This document shows, one piece after another, positions 26,895 through 35,976 of a stretch of 64,000 bases of DNA (positions are counted from its first letter, which is position 1; each line of letters begins with the position of its first letter). A program made the position numbers and the translations under genes. Below the pieces are notes generated by a model, which searched no databases, was not told the origin of the DNA, and worked only from the letters and a program-made list of their open reading frames with translations. Source of the DNA: an uncultured Prevotellaceae bacterium (GTDB taxonomy: Bacteria > Bacteroidota > Bacteroidia > Bacteroidales > Bacteroidaceae); assembly GCA_902776665.1 (NCBI GenBank), contig CACYQZ010000004.1:1-64000 (forward strand), read 5' to 3'.

Positions 26895-29800
26895 TCATTT
26901 AAAATTTTCGATTTCTCGCAAGACGCGAACGGCTTCGGTGGCGCTCAACACGTCGCCGACATTCATCGAACGGCGGTTTCCGACCTCGCGCATTTGGCAG
27001 CGGCGAAGGTTTTCCATCGCGTAGTCGATGAACTTTTGGAAAGTCGCGCCTTGGTAGTACGGGCTCTCAAGGTTGCTGACAAACTGAAGTTTCATCTGCC
27101 CTTGTCGCAGGGTGATTTTCTCGCATCCGAGCCGTTTTCCGATGCGACGAATGGCTACGACTTGCAGCAATTCCTCGCCTTCGACGGGGAGCGAACCGAA
27201 ACGGTCGATGAGGTGCTGGCGATAGGTTTCCAGGGCGCGGTCGTCCTCGATGGAGTCGAGTTCGCGATAGAGAATCACGCGCTCCTGCGAGCCTGGCACG
27301 TAGTTGTCGGGGAAATACATCGCGAGGTCGCTCTCGAAGGTGCAGTCGGCGACGTAATCGGATGAAGGATGAGGGATGAGGGATGAAATATTGTCGTCGG
27401 AACCTTCATCTTTCATCCTTATTTCTTCATCCACAGGAGTCTCATTCCGCAACTCCGCCATCGCCTGCCGAATGATTTTCAGGTAGGTTTCGTAGCCCAC
27501 ATCCTCGATGAAACCGCTCTGTTCGGCACCGAGCAGGTTGCCTGCGCCGCGAATGTCGAGGTCTTGCATCGCAAGGTTGAAACCGCTGCCCAAATCCGAG
27601 AAAACCTCGATGGCTTCGAGTCGGCGGCGAGCCTCGGGCGTGAGGGCCGATTTTGGCGGTGCGAGCAGGTAACAATAGGCTTTTCGGTTCGATCGCCCCA
27701 CTCTCCCGCGCATCTGATGAAGGTCGGAAAGGCCGAATTTATGGGCATCGGCAATGATAATCGTGTTCGCATTCGGAATGTCGATGCCGTTTTCCACAAT
27801 CGTCGTCGAGAGCAGCACGTCGTAGTCGTAGTTGATGAAGCCCATAATGACGTCTTCGAGTTCCTCGGGACGCATCTGACCGTGGCCGATGGCGATTCGG
27901 CAGTCGGGCACATAGTTGAGAATCAGACGGCGGATTTCCTCGAGTTTCGAGATTCGGTTGTTCACGAAAAACACCTGTCCGTTGCGCGACATTTCGAAGC
28001 GGATGGCCTCGGCGATGTACTCGCCCTTGTAACTGCCCAGTTCGGTGTAAATCGGATAGCGATTGGGCGGCGCGGTGCGGATAATGCTCATGTCGCGGGC
28101 ACCCATCAGCGAGAATTGCAGTGTACGCGGAATGGGCGTGGCCGACATCGTGAGCGTATCGACCGAAGCTTTCAACTGACGCAGTTTTTCCTTCACCGAC
28201 ACGCCGAATTTCTGTTCTTCGTCGATGATGAGCAGGCCGAGGTCTTTCCATTCGACACTTTTTCCGATGAGTTTATGGGTGCCGATGAGAATATCGATTT
28301 TTCCTTGTTTCAAATCTTCGAGAATTTCCCGTGTCTGCTTCGCCGAACGCGCTCGCGAAAGGTATTCAACGCGCACGGGAAGTCCTTCCAAACGGTCGCG
28401 GAAGGTCTGAAAATGCTGGAAGGCGAGCACCGTCGTCGGCACGAGCACGGCAACCTGTTTCGAGTCGCAGGCGGCCTTGAACGCAGCACGAATCGACACC
28501 TCGGTCTTGCCGAAGCCCACATCGCCGCAAACCAGCCTGTCCATCGGCTTTTGTGCCTCCATATCGGCCTTCACTTCCTGCGTGGCACGGAGTTGGTCGG
28601 GAGTGTCTTCATAGAGGAACGACGCTTCGAGTTCGTGCTGCAAAAACGAGTCGGGCGAATAGGCGAAACCCTTTTCTTTTTGCCGACGCGCATAGAGTTT
28701 GATGAGGTCGCGGGCGATGTCTTTGATGCGCTTTTTCGTGCGCTCCTTCATCCGTTCCCACGCGCCAGAGCCGAGAATCGACAGCCGAGGCGGTTCGCCC
28801 GTGTCGCTACGGCGATATTTACTGATTTTATAGAGCGAATGAATCGACACATCGAGCTTGTCGTTGTGCTGGAAAATCATTCGAATGACTTCCTGATAAT
28901 GTTCGGTGTTGGGTGTTGGGTGTTGGGTGTTGATGGGAATGCGGACGAGCCCACCGAACTGCCCGATGCCGTAATCGACGTGGACGAGGTAGTCGCCGAT
29001 TTCCATTTCTTGCAACTCCTTCATCGTCAGCGCCATTTTTCCCGTCCGCGCCTTCTCGCTTTTGAGGTTGTACTTGTGGAATCGGTCGAAAATCTGGTGG
29101 TCGGTGAAGAAACACGCCTGCAAATCGTGGTCGATGAAACCATCGTGCAGCGTTTTATCAACAGCGATGAAAGTTCCGTCGTCGTTCCTCGTTCCTCGTT
29201 CCTCGGCCTGCATGATCTCCTTCAACCGCTGATGCTGCTTCTGACTGTCCGCCAAAATATAGAGCCGATAGCCCTGCTGCTGATAGTCGACGACGGTTTG
29301 GCGAAGCAGGTCGATATTCTTGTGAAAAAGGGGCTGTGGTGAGGTGCTGAAACGAATCGTCGTACCAACATTCGTCGATTTCGAACCCTCGGAAGTCGCC
29401 ATTGTGACATGGCGGAAACGTTTTTCTGCCGCTTTCAACTGCTTGAGCGTCATCATCTGCTCCTCGTCATCGAGTTGGGCGATGCAGTCGCGTACGAAGC
29501 CGAAATCGCTGGCCACAAGCACTGTGTTGTCGGGCAAAAAGTCGGGAAAAGGCACTTTCGCGCTCTTCATTTCCGAAAAATCGGGCACAATTTCTGCCGT
29601 CTGACGGCGTTCTTTCGAGAGTTGGTCCTGTACCTCGAAAGTACGAATCGAATCAATCTCGTCACCGAAAAAATCGATGCGGAACGGCAATTCGCACGAA
29701 AAAGAATAAATGTCGAGAATCGAGCCACGCACGGCAAACTGCCCTGGCTCATAGACGTAATCGACCTCCTCGAAACCCAATTCGCGCAACTGATGTTCCA

Positions 29801-30314
29801 GTTCCACAATGTCGGCATTCTGCCCCGTTTCGAGTTTCACGATGCGCTCGTCCACTGCATCCTTTGACACGACCAACTCGGCCAGTGCCTCGGGATAAGT
29901 AACTATCAACAAACCTTTGTCAGCGCGAAGCCGTGTGATGACCTCCGTGCGCAGAATTTCGTTGGCGGCGTCGCGCTGTCCGTATTTCGCAGCACGACGA
30001 TACGACGACGGGAAAAACAACACGTTGGAGCGCGTGGCCTTCTGCTTCACGAAAACCTGCGTCAGGTCGTGGAAAAAATAGCCCGCCTCGTCGTTATCAG
30101 ACAAAATGAAAAGCATCGTTTTCCCGTCCTGTTTTTCAGCCGTTTTTTCAGCGATTGAAGCAAAAACGAGCGGAGCCGCCGAGCCCACGAGTCCCTGCAG
30201 GAAAACGTTTCCCGTCGATTCGTCTTCCAGTGCGTGTCGCAGCGCCCCGACCTGCGGCAGTGCTGCATAAAGTTTCGCCAAATCGTGTATTTCCATACGG
30301 GGTGAAAATGTCAA
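26895..30314 (-). CDS. mfd: Transcription-repair coupling factor Mfd
   Basis: A 1139-residue translocase near the usual length. It has UvrB-like N-terminal domains, the RNA-polymerase-interacting domain near 450-520, Walker A GDVGFGKTEV near residue 600, DEEQ box near 700, GRVGRSNRKAYCYLL and the C-terminal TRCF domain. It removes stalled RNA polymerase and recruits UvrA. Three stretches appear to be in-frame insertions of heptanucleotide repeats: near residues 370-378, 460-471 and 961-985. The frame is intact. Its start overlaps the upstream glycosyltransferase stop by four bases, so it ends a three-gene operon. Confidence 0.95.
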   Translation of the reverse strand: MTFSPRMEIHDLAKLYAALPQVGALRHALEDESTGNVFLQGLVGSAAPLVFASIAEKTAEKQDGKTMLFILSDNDEAGYFFHDLTQVFVKQKATRSNVLFFPSSYRRAAKYGQRDAANEILRTEVITRLRADKGLLIVTYPEALAELVVSKDAVDERIVKLETGQNADIVELEHQLRELGFEEVDYVYEPGQFAVRGSILDIYSFSCELPFRIDFFGDEIDSIRTFEVQDQLSKERRQTAEIVPDFSEMKSAKVPFPDFLPDNTVLVASDFGFVRDCIAQLDDEEQMMTLKQLKAAEKRFRHVTMATSEGSKSTNVGTTIRFSTSPQPLFHKNIDLLRQTVVDYQQQGYRLYILADSQKQHQRLKEIMQAEERGTRNDDGTFIAVDKTLHDGFIDHDLQACFFTDHQIFDRFHKYNLKSEKARTGKMALTMKELQEMEIGDYLVHVDYGIGQFGGLVRIPINTQHPTPNTEHYQEVIRMIFQHNDKLDVSIHSLYKISKYRRSDTGEPPRLSILGSGAWERMKERTKKRIKDIARDLIKLYARRQKEKGFAYSPDSFLQHELEASFLYEDTPDQLRATQEVKADMEAQKPMDRLVCGDVGFGKTEVSIRAAFKAACDSKQVAVLVPTTVLAFQHFQTFRDRLEGLPVRVEYLSRARSAKQTREILEDLKQGKIDILIGTHKLIGKSVEWKDLGLLIIDEEQKFGVSVKEKLRQLKASVDTLTMSATPIPRTLQFSLMGARDMSIIRTAPPNRYPIYTELGSYKGEYIAEAIRFEMSRNGQVFFVNNRISKLEEIRRLILNYVPDCRIAIGHGQMRPEELEDVIMGFINYDYDVLLSTTIVENGIDIPNANTIIIADAHKFGLSDLHQMRGRVGRSNRKAYCYLLAPPKSALTPEARRRLEAIEVFSDLGSGFNLAMQDLDIRGAGNLLGAEQSGFIEDVGYETYLKIIRQAMAELRNETPVDEEIRMKDEGSDDNISSLIPHPSSDYVADCTFESDLAMYFPDNYVPGSQERVILYRELDSIEDDRALETYRQHLIDRFGSLPVEGEELLQVVAIRRIGKRLGCEKITLRQGQMKLQFVSNLESPYYQGATFQKFIDYAMENLRRCQMREVGNRRSMNVGDVLSATEAVRVLREIENFK
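27360..27432. repeat. Inverted pair of heptad repeats (GGATGAR) inside mfd
   Basis: GGATGAA/GGATGAG units at 27360-27388 and a set in the opposite orientation (CTTCATC, TTCATCC) at 27402-27432. They flank a short spacer and code the polar stretch at Mfd residues 961-985. Confidence 0.75.
28905..28937. repeat. Heptanucleotide repeat (GGTGTTG) inside mfd
   Basis: Four to five tandem units, the reverse complement of the CAACACC unit in recQ, coding PINTQHPTPNTEH in Mfd. Confidence 0.85.
29183..29205. repeat. Heptanucleotide repeat (CGTTCCT)3 inside mfd
   Basis: Three exact units coding EERGTRNDD in Mfd. The reverse complement, GAGGAACGAGG, recurs in the 3' end of nusB. Confidence 0.8.
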
Positions 30315-31108
30315 CTGGCTGAAAGTTGCGGATACTTCCTAAACCAACCGTCCCAGCGCAGCCGCATCACGCCGAAAAAGGCTTCGCCGAAGATGCCGCC
30401 CGACATTTTCGAGGTGCCTTCGCGCCGATTGATGAAAATGACGGGGACTTCCTTGATTTTCGCGCCGATTTTATGGGCGGTGAACTTCATTTCTATCTGG
30501 AAACCGTAGCCTTTGAAGCGAATTTTGTCGAGTTCCATCGTCTCGAGCACGCGACGCTTGTAGCACTTGAAGCCGGCGGTGGTGTCGTGGACTTTGAAAC
30601 CTGTGATGAAACGCACGTATTTCGAGGCGAAATACGACATCAACACACGACCGATGGGCCAATTCACCACGTTCACGCCACTGACATAGCGCGAGCCGAT
30701 GGCGAGGTCGAAACCTTCGTCGTGGCAGGCGGAATAGAGGCGCGGCAGGTCGGCTGGGTCGTGTGAAAAATCGGCATCCATCTCGAAAATGTAGTCGTAG
30801 TGGCGTTCCAAAGCCCAACGGAATCCGGCGATATAGGCCGTTCCAAGACCGAGTTTCCCCGAGCGCTCGACGAGGAATAGACGGTCGGAAAATTCCGTGT
30901 CCATCAGCCGTTTCACGATTTGCGCCGTGCCGTCGGGCGAGCCGTCGTCGATGACGAGAATGTGGAACGTGTGGGCAGGTGCTGGACTTGCGTCCAACGG
31001 CGCGGACTGCGCATTGGATTGACCGAGAGCGAGCACCGCACGAATGATTTTCTCGATGTTCTCTTTCTCGTTGTAGGTCGGGATGATGACGATGCTGTCG
31101 CTATTCAT
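30311..31108 (-). CDS. GT2 polyprenol-phosphate mannosyltransferase (DPM1-like)
   Basis: A 265-residue GT-A glycosyltransferase. It has IIPTYNEKENIEKII, the DDGSPDGT nucleotide-binding loop and the DADFSHDP catalytic/metal site, with the typical IGSRYVSG and KISGGIFGEAFFGV-like C-terminal parts. Family members move mannose or glucose from a nucleotide sugar to undecaprenyl phosphate at the inner face of the membrane. There is no C-terminal membrane domain, as in soluble DPM1. It overlaps mfd by four bases. An unexplained insertion (QSNAQSAPLDASPAPAHT) lies at about 30-47 and is rich in Ala/Pro/Ser. Confidence 0.88.
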   Translation of the reverse strand: MNSDSIVIIPTYNEKENIEKIIRAVLALGQSNAQSAPLDASPAPAHTFHILVIDDGSPDGTAQIVKRLMDTEFSDRLFLVERSGKLGLGTAYIAGFRWALERHYDYIFEMDADFSHDPADLPRLYSACHDEGFDLAIGSRYVSGVNVVNWPIGRVLMSYFASKYVRFITGFKVHDTTAGFKCYKRRVLETMELDKIRFKGYGFQIEMKFTAHKIGAKIKEVPVIFINRREGTSKMSGGIFGEAFFGVMRLRWDGWFRKYPQLSAS

Positions 31109-31120
31109 TTTGAAGGGAAA

Positions 31121-31780
31121 TCAATCGGTGGAAATCGTAGTCACTTCGGGTTTGTTCTCAGGCTCTGTTTTCTTCGGTTCAGCCTTCACCTCGTGGCCTG
31201 CGCCAACAGGTTCGTCGGCAAAGGCGGCTTCGGGCAGCGGGTCGGTGATGACGGGCACGTCAGCCTTCTTTGTAGCCTGCTGTTTCGGTTTTTCTTCCTC
31301 TTTCTGATCGTCGGGAACAGCCGTGCTTTTGCCCAAATCGACGATGTTCCGATTCTCTGTGTTCAGTCGGAAAAGTTTGTCGAGTTTGTCTTCGCGAACG
31401 GTGAGCATGATGTATTGCTCGTCATGCGTAAGGCTTGCACTGACCACCGAACCATTGACGATGCCAGGGATTGACATTTCTTCCAACATCTTGCTTTTGC
31501 CGTTGAAACAATAGAGCACACCGCTGTTCAGATAGTAGAGGTCGGCCTTCTCGTCGTCGGGAAAACGGGCGATGATGGTGCTACCTTTCGGCAACATCGA
31601 CGTCAGACTGTCGAAAGCCTCGCCGACGGGCAAACTTCGGCCACTTTCATAACTTTTTGGCCTATGGCAAAGGGCCACGAGTCCCAACACGAGCATAACG
31701 GACACCACGGCGGCAATCCATCGATGTTCCTTCAGTTGATGCATCATGCGAGATGCTTCTTTCTTCAAATTTGTATTCAT
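31121..31780 (-). CDS. Membrane-anchored protein of unknown function
   Basis: A 219-residue protein I do not recognise. It has a basic N-terminus, one membrane helix (about 23-41, WIAAVVSVMLVLGLVAL), a folded extracytoplasmic part (about 45-145) with short beta-like strands such as STIIARFPDDEKADLYYLNS, and a Lys/Glu/Pro-rich disordered tail (about 150-219). It is first in the operon with the DPM1-like enzyme and mfd. A weak -7 box (TAACTTCG, 31810-31817) lies upstream. Anchored by its N-terminus with the bulk outside the cytoplasm. Confidence 0.7.
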   Translation of the reverse strand: MNTNLKKEASRMMHQLKEHRWIAAVVSVMLVLGLVALCHRPKSYESGRSLPVGEAFDSLTSMLPKGSTIIARFPDDEKADLYYLNSGVLYCFNGKSKMLEEMSIPGIVNGSVVSASLTHDEQYIMLTVREDKLDKLFRLNTENRNIVDLGKSTAVPDDQKEEEKPKQQATKKADVPVITDPLPEAAFADEPVGAGHEVKAEPKKTEPENKPEVTTISTD

Positions 31781-31876
31781 TTTCGTAATTTTTTTATTGA
31801 TTTTGTCGGCGAAGTTACGATTTTTTTGCGAATTTTCAAAATAATTGTCGAAAAATCTGCTCGAAAAATCATTTTT

Positions 31877-32635
31877 TCATTGATCGGGATTCTCGACAAA
31901 GCCCTGATATTCGGGCGTGAGCGCCGACATGATGACCTCGTAACTGCGCTGTTCGACATGTTGAATATTCTCCTGTCCCTGCCCGATGGGTGCGACCGGT
32001 GGGTGGATTGTGAGGCTGAGCGGATGCCAGAAAACCCAATAAATGTCGCGCATTCGAGGCTTCACGTTGAACGAGCCGTTGATGGTGAGCGGCACGACGG
32101 GCAGTTGCAGTTCGTCGGCGAGCATAAAGGCACCGCGACGGAATTTTCCCATGTGACCCGTGAACGAGCGCGAACCTTCGGGGAAAACGACGAGCGACAT
32201 GCCCTCGCGCAGCGTCCGTCGCGCCTGTTCGTAGCTCTCACGGATGCGACTCGGCCCACGCTTATCGACGAAAATGTGGTGGGCAGCCTCGCAAGCCCGT
32301 CCGACAAAGGGAATCTGGCGAATCTGACGCTTCATCATCCACTTGAAATTGCGACCGAGATAACCGTAAATCAGGAAAATGTCGTAGGCTCCTTGATGGT
32401 TGCTCACGAAGACGTATGACTGCCCTTTCTCGAGGTTTTCGCGCCCCTCGACCTTGACGGGCAACAGCAACACGCGAACCATCACTTTTCCCCACCATCG
32501 AGGCGGATAGTAGCCCCAGAAATGGCCGTCGCCGAGCGTACAGCCGATGGTGACGGTGATGGCCGTCAGAAGTGTGGCAATCAGGCAGATGGGCGCTGCC
32601 ACCAACAATTGGTAAATCCTATATAATATCGTCAT
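31877..32635 (-). CDS. plsC: 1-acyl-sn-glycerol-3-phosphate acyltransferase
   Basis: A 252-residue membrane acyltransferase converting lysophosphatidic to phosphatidic acid. The family motifs are intact: block I SNHQGAYDIF (HX4D), block III VFPEGSRSFTG and block IV VPLTINGS. An N-terminal membrane helix is present (about 5-33). It follows the phosphoesterase gene by 14 bases in a minus-strand operon that also holds pyrC and a DUF4369 gene. Confidence 0.92.
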   Translation of the reverse strand: MTILYRIYQLLVAAPICLIATLLTAITVTIGCTLGDGHFWGYYPPRWWGKVMVRVLLLPVKVEGRENLEKGQSYVFVSNHQGAYDIFLIYGYLGRNFKWMMKRQIRQIPFVGRACEAAHHIFVDKRGPSRIRESYEQARRTLREGMSLVVFPEGSRSFTGHMGKFRRGAFMLADELQLPVVPLTINGSFNVKPRMRDIYWVFWHPLSLTIHPPVAPIGQGQENIQHVEQRSYEVIMSALTPEYQGFVENPDQ

Positions 32636-32649
32636 CGAATTGTTAGTTT

Positions 32650-33816
32650 TTAATTGTTAATTCGCTTCAGTGTTATGACCGCAATTTCTGGCGTGACACC
32701 GAATCGGAATGGCACCAAACCGCCGATGCCGCAGGTGACATAGAGTTGGCGCTCGCCCACGCGATAAAGGCCGTAGTCATAGTTTTTCGACAATTGCGTG
32801 GCGCGAAGTCCGAACAGCGACACCTGACCACCGTGGGTGTGACCACTCAGCGTCAGCGACACCTGCGGCTGAATCCACTCCGTCTGCTGCCACGCGCCCG
32901 GGTCGTGCTGCAAAAGGATGATGCAGTCGTCGTCGCGGACGCCTTCGAGGGCTTTCGCAAGGTCGTTTCGCTTTTTCATCTGCTTGCGCGTCTGGTCGTT
33001 TTCCAGGCCAGCAACGACAAGTCTCGCGCCCTGTTTTTCGAGGGTGAGATGCTCGTTGAGCAACAGTTTCCAACCGAATTGCCGCTGCCGACTCACCATC
33101 TCGCGCTCGTTGGCGATTTTGATGGCTGGGTCGTCGTCGATATAGTCGCTGTAATCGTGGTTTCCAAGCACCGAGAAAACGCCGTCGGTGGCCTTCAACG
33201 AGCGCAACATTTCCTGCACGGGATAGAGTTCCTCGGGTCGTTGGTTTTGCAGGTCGCCGACGAAGAAAATGGCATCGGCCTGCAGTGCGTTGATGCTGTC
33301 GATGTCGCGTTGCAAGAGCGATTGGCGCCAGCCTGTGAACGAACCGACGTGGGCATCGGAAAACAAGACGATTCGATAGCCGTCGAACGCTTCGGGCAGG
33401 TCTTTCAGGGCGATTTCCAAGCGATTCACGTTCAACCGACGCACACCGACAAAACTGCCGTAGAGCACGACGAAAACGATGAAAAATGCGAGAAAAAATC
33501 CCACGAGATTGCCCCAATTATAGCGCGAATGGCGGATTTTCCGCACGAATCTTCCCGCCAGCGAACACAATACATAAATGGCTTTCGGTGCGAAAATAAG
33601 GCCGAGTAGCATCAGATAGATGTTCATCATGGTCATTTCGTGGGGCACGAAGTCGCGCTCCATCGCCAACGCCACCGTCAGCACCATCATCGCCACCGTT
33701 GGCAGCCACCGCAACAGGCGCTGCCACATTTTCCGACGACGCAGTTTGCGGCGGTCGAAATAGAGTTGCGGCAACAGCAGTACCAGTACGAGCAATATGA
33801 CGATGCGGGCTATCAT
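32650..33816 (-). CDS. Membrane-bound metallophosphoesterase (YkuE/YaeI-like)
   Basis: A 388-residue protein with several N-terminal membrane helices (about 1-125) and a calcineurin-type domain. The metal ligands appear in order: FSDAHVGS, VGDLQN, LGNHDYSD, LLQHDPG and SGHTHGGQ. Close relatives act on UDP-diacylglucosamine or on phospholipid substrates; the substrate here is not known. It starts one base after the pyrC stop, so the two are strictly coupled. Confidence 0.9.
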   Translation of the reverse strand: MIARIVILLVLVLLLPQLYFDRRKLRRRKMWQRLLRWLPTVAMMVLTVALAMERDFVPHEMTMMNIYLMLLGLIFAPKAIYVLCSLAGRFVRKIRHSRYNWGNLVGFFLAFFIVFVVLYGSFVGVRRLNVNRLEIALKDLPEAFDGYRIVLFSDAHVGSFTGWRQSLLQRDIDSINALQADAIFFVGDLQNQRPEELYPVQEMLRSLKATDGVFSVLGNHDYSDYIDDDPAIKIANEREMVSRQRQFGWKLLLNEHLTLEKQGARLVVAGLENDQTRKQMKKRNDLAKALEGVRDDDCIILLQHDPGAWQQTEWIQPQVSLTLSGHTHGGQVSLFGLRATQLSKNYDYGLYRVGERQLYVTCGIGGLVPFRFGVTPEIAVITLKRINN

Positions 33817-33817
33817 T

Positions 33818-35164
33818 TTACTTGAGAGTTGACAGTTGAGAGTTGACAGTTAATTCTTCTCCTCGATAATTTTCGTCAAATCGACCATTGTCATAGACAA
33901 AATGTCCATTGCAAATCGTCGTTTCGACGCGCCAACGAAGATTTTCGCCCTCAAGCGGACTCCAACCGCACTTGCTTTGGATGATGTCGCGAGTCACCAT
34001 CCACGGCTCCACGCGCCGCACGATGGCGATGTCGGCCTTGTAGTTCGGGCGCAAGAAACCGCGTTCGGCGATGTTGAAAAGTCGCGCAGGTGCGTGGCAC
34101 ATCAGTTCCACGACGCGCTCGATGCTCAAAACGCCCTCGTCGGCCAGTCCGAGCATCGCGGGCAGCGAGAATTGCACCATCGGCATTCCCGACGCGGCTC
34201 GCGCACAACCGCCTTCTTTCTGCGACAACAGATGCGGCGCGTGGTCGGTGGCGACGGTCGCAATTCGTCCGTCGGCGAGGGCGGCACGCAGGGCGGCGCG
34301 GTCGTCGGCGGTTTTGATGGCTGGATTGCACTTGATTCGGGTGCCTTTCGTGACAAAATCGTCCTGCGTGAACAGCAAATGTGCCACGCAAGCCTCGCCC
34401 GTCACACCGTTGCCCAAAAGTTCGAGTTCGCGAGCGGTCGAGAGGTGGGCGATGTGCAGTCGCGTGCCGAAGCGTCGGGCGAGGCCGACCGCCAACGACG
34501 ACGAAGCCAGACAAGCCTCCTCGCTACGAATCAACGGATGGAACCGCACATCGGGGTCGTCGCCGTAAATCGACTTGAAAACCTCCATATTGCGGTTGAC
34601 GATGGTCGTGTCTTCGCAATGCGCCACGACGGGAAAATCGAGTTCGGCAGCCGTCTGAAAGACTTTTTCCAACGATTTTTCGCCATCGACGAGCATATTT
34701 CCCGTTGAGGAGCCCATAAACAGCTTGATTCCAGCCACACGACGGCGGTCGAGCCGCTGAAAATTGCCGAAATTATCGTTCGTTGCACCGAAAAAGAAGG
34801 AATAATTCACGTGGCTTTTCTCTTGCGCCAAGCGGAATTTCTCTTCCAAGGCCTCCACGGTGGTCGTCTGCGGCACGGTGTTCGGCATGTCGATATAGGA
34901 CGTCACACCACCATAGGCTGCCGCACGGCTTTCGCTCTCGATGTCGGCCTTCTCGGTCAGTCCGGGTTCGCGGAAATGCACGTGGGTGTCGATGACGCCG
35001 GGCAACACAAAACAGCCCGAGGCATCGACCACGCGGTCGAAAATGCCACTGGGCGGCTCTTGACCCTCGGAAATGGCTGAAATGCGGTCGTTTTCAACGA
35101 CGACAGAACCCTGAAACGCCCTGCCTTCATTGACGATACGGCCATATTTGATCAGAGTCTTCAT
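33818..35164 (-). CDS. pyrC: Dihydroorotase
   Basis: A 448-residue amidohydrolase closing the dihydroorotate ring in pyrimidine synthesis. DTHVHFREPG carries the first zinc ligands, GVTSYIDMPNT and IKLFMGSSTG follow, and the DHAPH block near residue 310 gives the last Asp. It is the long class-I type. The last 12 residues (about ELTVNSQLSTLK) are coded by a 28-base heptanucleotide repeat, so the C-terminus has probably been replaced or extended. It starts at the stop codon of the DUF4369 gene. Confidence 0.95.
   Translation of the reverse strand: MKTLIKYGRIVNEGRAFQGSVVVENDRISAISEGQEPPSGIFDRVVDASGCFVLPGVIDTHVHFREPGLTEKADIESESRAAAYGGVTSYIDMPNTVPQTTTVEALEEKFRLAQEKSHVNYSFFFGATNDNFGNFQRLDRRRVAGIKLFMGSSTGNMLVDGEKSLEKVFQTAAELDFPVVAHCEDTTIVNRNMEVFKSIYGDDPDVRFHPLIRSEEACLASSSLAVGLARRFGTRLHIAHLSTARELELLGNGVTGEACVAHLLFTQDDFVTKGTRIKCNPAIKTADDRAALRAALADGRIATVATDHAPHLLSQKEGGCARAASGMPMVQFSLPAMLGLADEGVLSIERVVELMCHAPARLFNIAERGFLRPNYKADIAIVRRVEPWMVTRDIIQSKCGWSPLEGENLRWRVETTICNGHFVYDNGRFDENYRGEELTVNSQLSTLK
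33824..33851. repeat. Heptanucleotide repeat (GASAGTT)4 at the pyrC 3' end
   Basis: Alternating GAGAGTT and GACAGTT, exactly four units, coding the PyrC C-terminus. It is the reverse complement of the unit found in the symporter gene at 59471-59505. Confidence 0.9.
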
Positions 35165-35830
35165 TTATCTTGCAGGCGAACCTAATTGATGCGGCGTTGG
35201 CGGCGGTGTCACGGGATTCGCTGCCGGCTGCGGCATTTCGCGCATTCCGTTCATAATTTCCTCGTTTTCGCGGGCTTTCTGGTAATAATCCCTGACGTAA
35301 GCGTCGTTTTTGAACTTCTGCGTCGCCTTGCTCATGATGTCTTCAATCCACGGTGTGAGTTGCGGATAGATATTGCCCTGCGTCAGCATCATAAACACGC
35401 CCGGACCGAGCACATTGTCGAAATTCTCGGTGACGAACGAGGTTACAAGGCTGTCTTCAAGGGCCGAAAGCCGCATCGCCTCGGCGTTGAGTTCGGCCAC
35501 GACGCGATTCATGTCGCTGCCGTCCATGATGGCTTGGTCGTGGCGGTGGACGAGTTCCGACTGCTCGTTGCGCAACTGGTTCCACTTGTTGAAGAATCGG
35601 AAAAGTTCGTCGTTCAGGGGCGTTCCGCTGACCGTCTGCTGTGTGTTGTTAATCAAAATGCTGATTTCACCGCTTTCCAAGACCAGCGGCAGCACGCTCT
35701 CGTCGTCCATGAAAATGCTTGCGATGCGCACCGAGTCGAACTGTCCCGAGAAGTGGAACTGCCCGTGAACGACATCGCACGAGTCGAGATTCTTGAAGTC
35801 GTGTTCGTCGAGAACTTTCAAATAGAGCAT
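35165..35830 (-). CDS. DUF4369-type protein lacking its signal peptide
   Basis: A 221-residue product starting at MLYLKVLDEHDFKNLDSCDV, which fits the middle of the first beta domain of DUF4369 lipoproteins. Members normally begin with a lipoprotein signal and about 25 further residues. Here a short frame with that signal (35818-35868) overlaps the start in another frame, so a deletion seems to have removed the join. The remaining domain and the helical C-terminal region are uninterrupted. It may be a recent pseudogene or a cytoplasmic remnant. Its stop abuts the pyrC start and a promoter lies at 35892-35899, so transcription of the operon is probably retained. Confidence 0.65.
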   Translation of the reverse strand: MLYLKVLDEHDFKNLDSCDVVHGQFHFSGQFDSVRIASIFMDDESVLPLVLESGEISILINNTQQTVSGTPLNDELFRFFNKWNQLRNEQSELVHRHDQAIMDGSDMNRVVAELNAEAMRLSALEDSLVTSFVTENFDNVLGPGVFMMLTQGNIYPQLTPWIEDIMSKATQKFKNDAYVRDYYQKARENEEIMNGMREMPQPAANPVTPPPTPHQLGSPAR

Positions 35831-35868
35831 GAAATAGCAGTCGCCAGCAGATAAAACAATTTCTTCAT
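35818..35868 (-). pseudogene. Orphan lipoprotein signal peptide of the DUF4369 gene
   Basis: ATG at 35868 gives MKKLFYLLATAISCSI then stop: a basic start, hydrophobic core and lipobox-like AISC. It sits 24 bases after the -7 box, the natural start position. The DUF4369 frame begins inside it, out of register, consistent with an internal deletion. Confidence 0.6.
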
Positions 35869-35891
35869 AAACCTTTTTTCGATTCGACGGC

Positions 35892-35899
35892 CAAAGTTA
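35892..35899 (-). promoter_or_regulatory. -7 box TAACTTTG of the DUF4369-pyrC-plsC operon
   Basis: Reverse complement of CAAAGTTA, 23 bases before the signal-peptide ATG at 35868; fits TAnnTTTG. Confidence 0.6.
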
Positions 35900-35976
35900 A
35901 TATGTAATCTTGACGTGAAGAAATTTTTTTATGCAATTTAATTGAAATCGGCCTTGTTTTAGATTTTTTTTGATTT

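Noticed and set aside
27564..29342. 592-codon plus-strand frame opposite mfd
   Set aside because: Antisense shadow of an unmistakable Mfd protein; no start region or recognisable domain.
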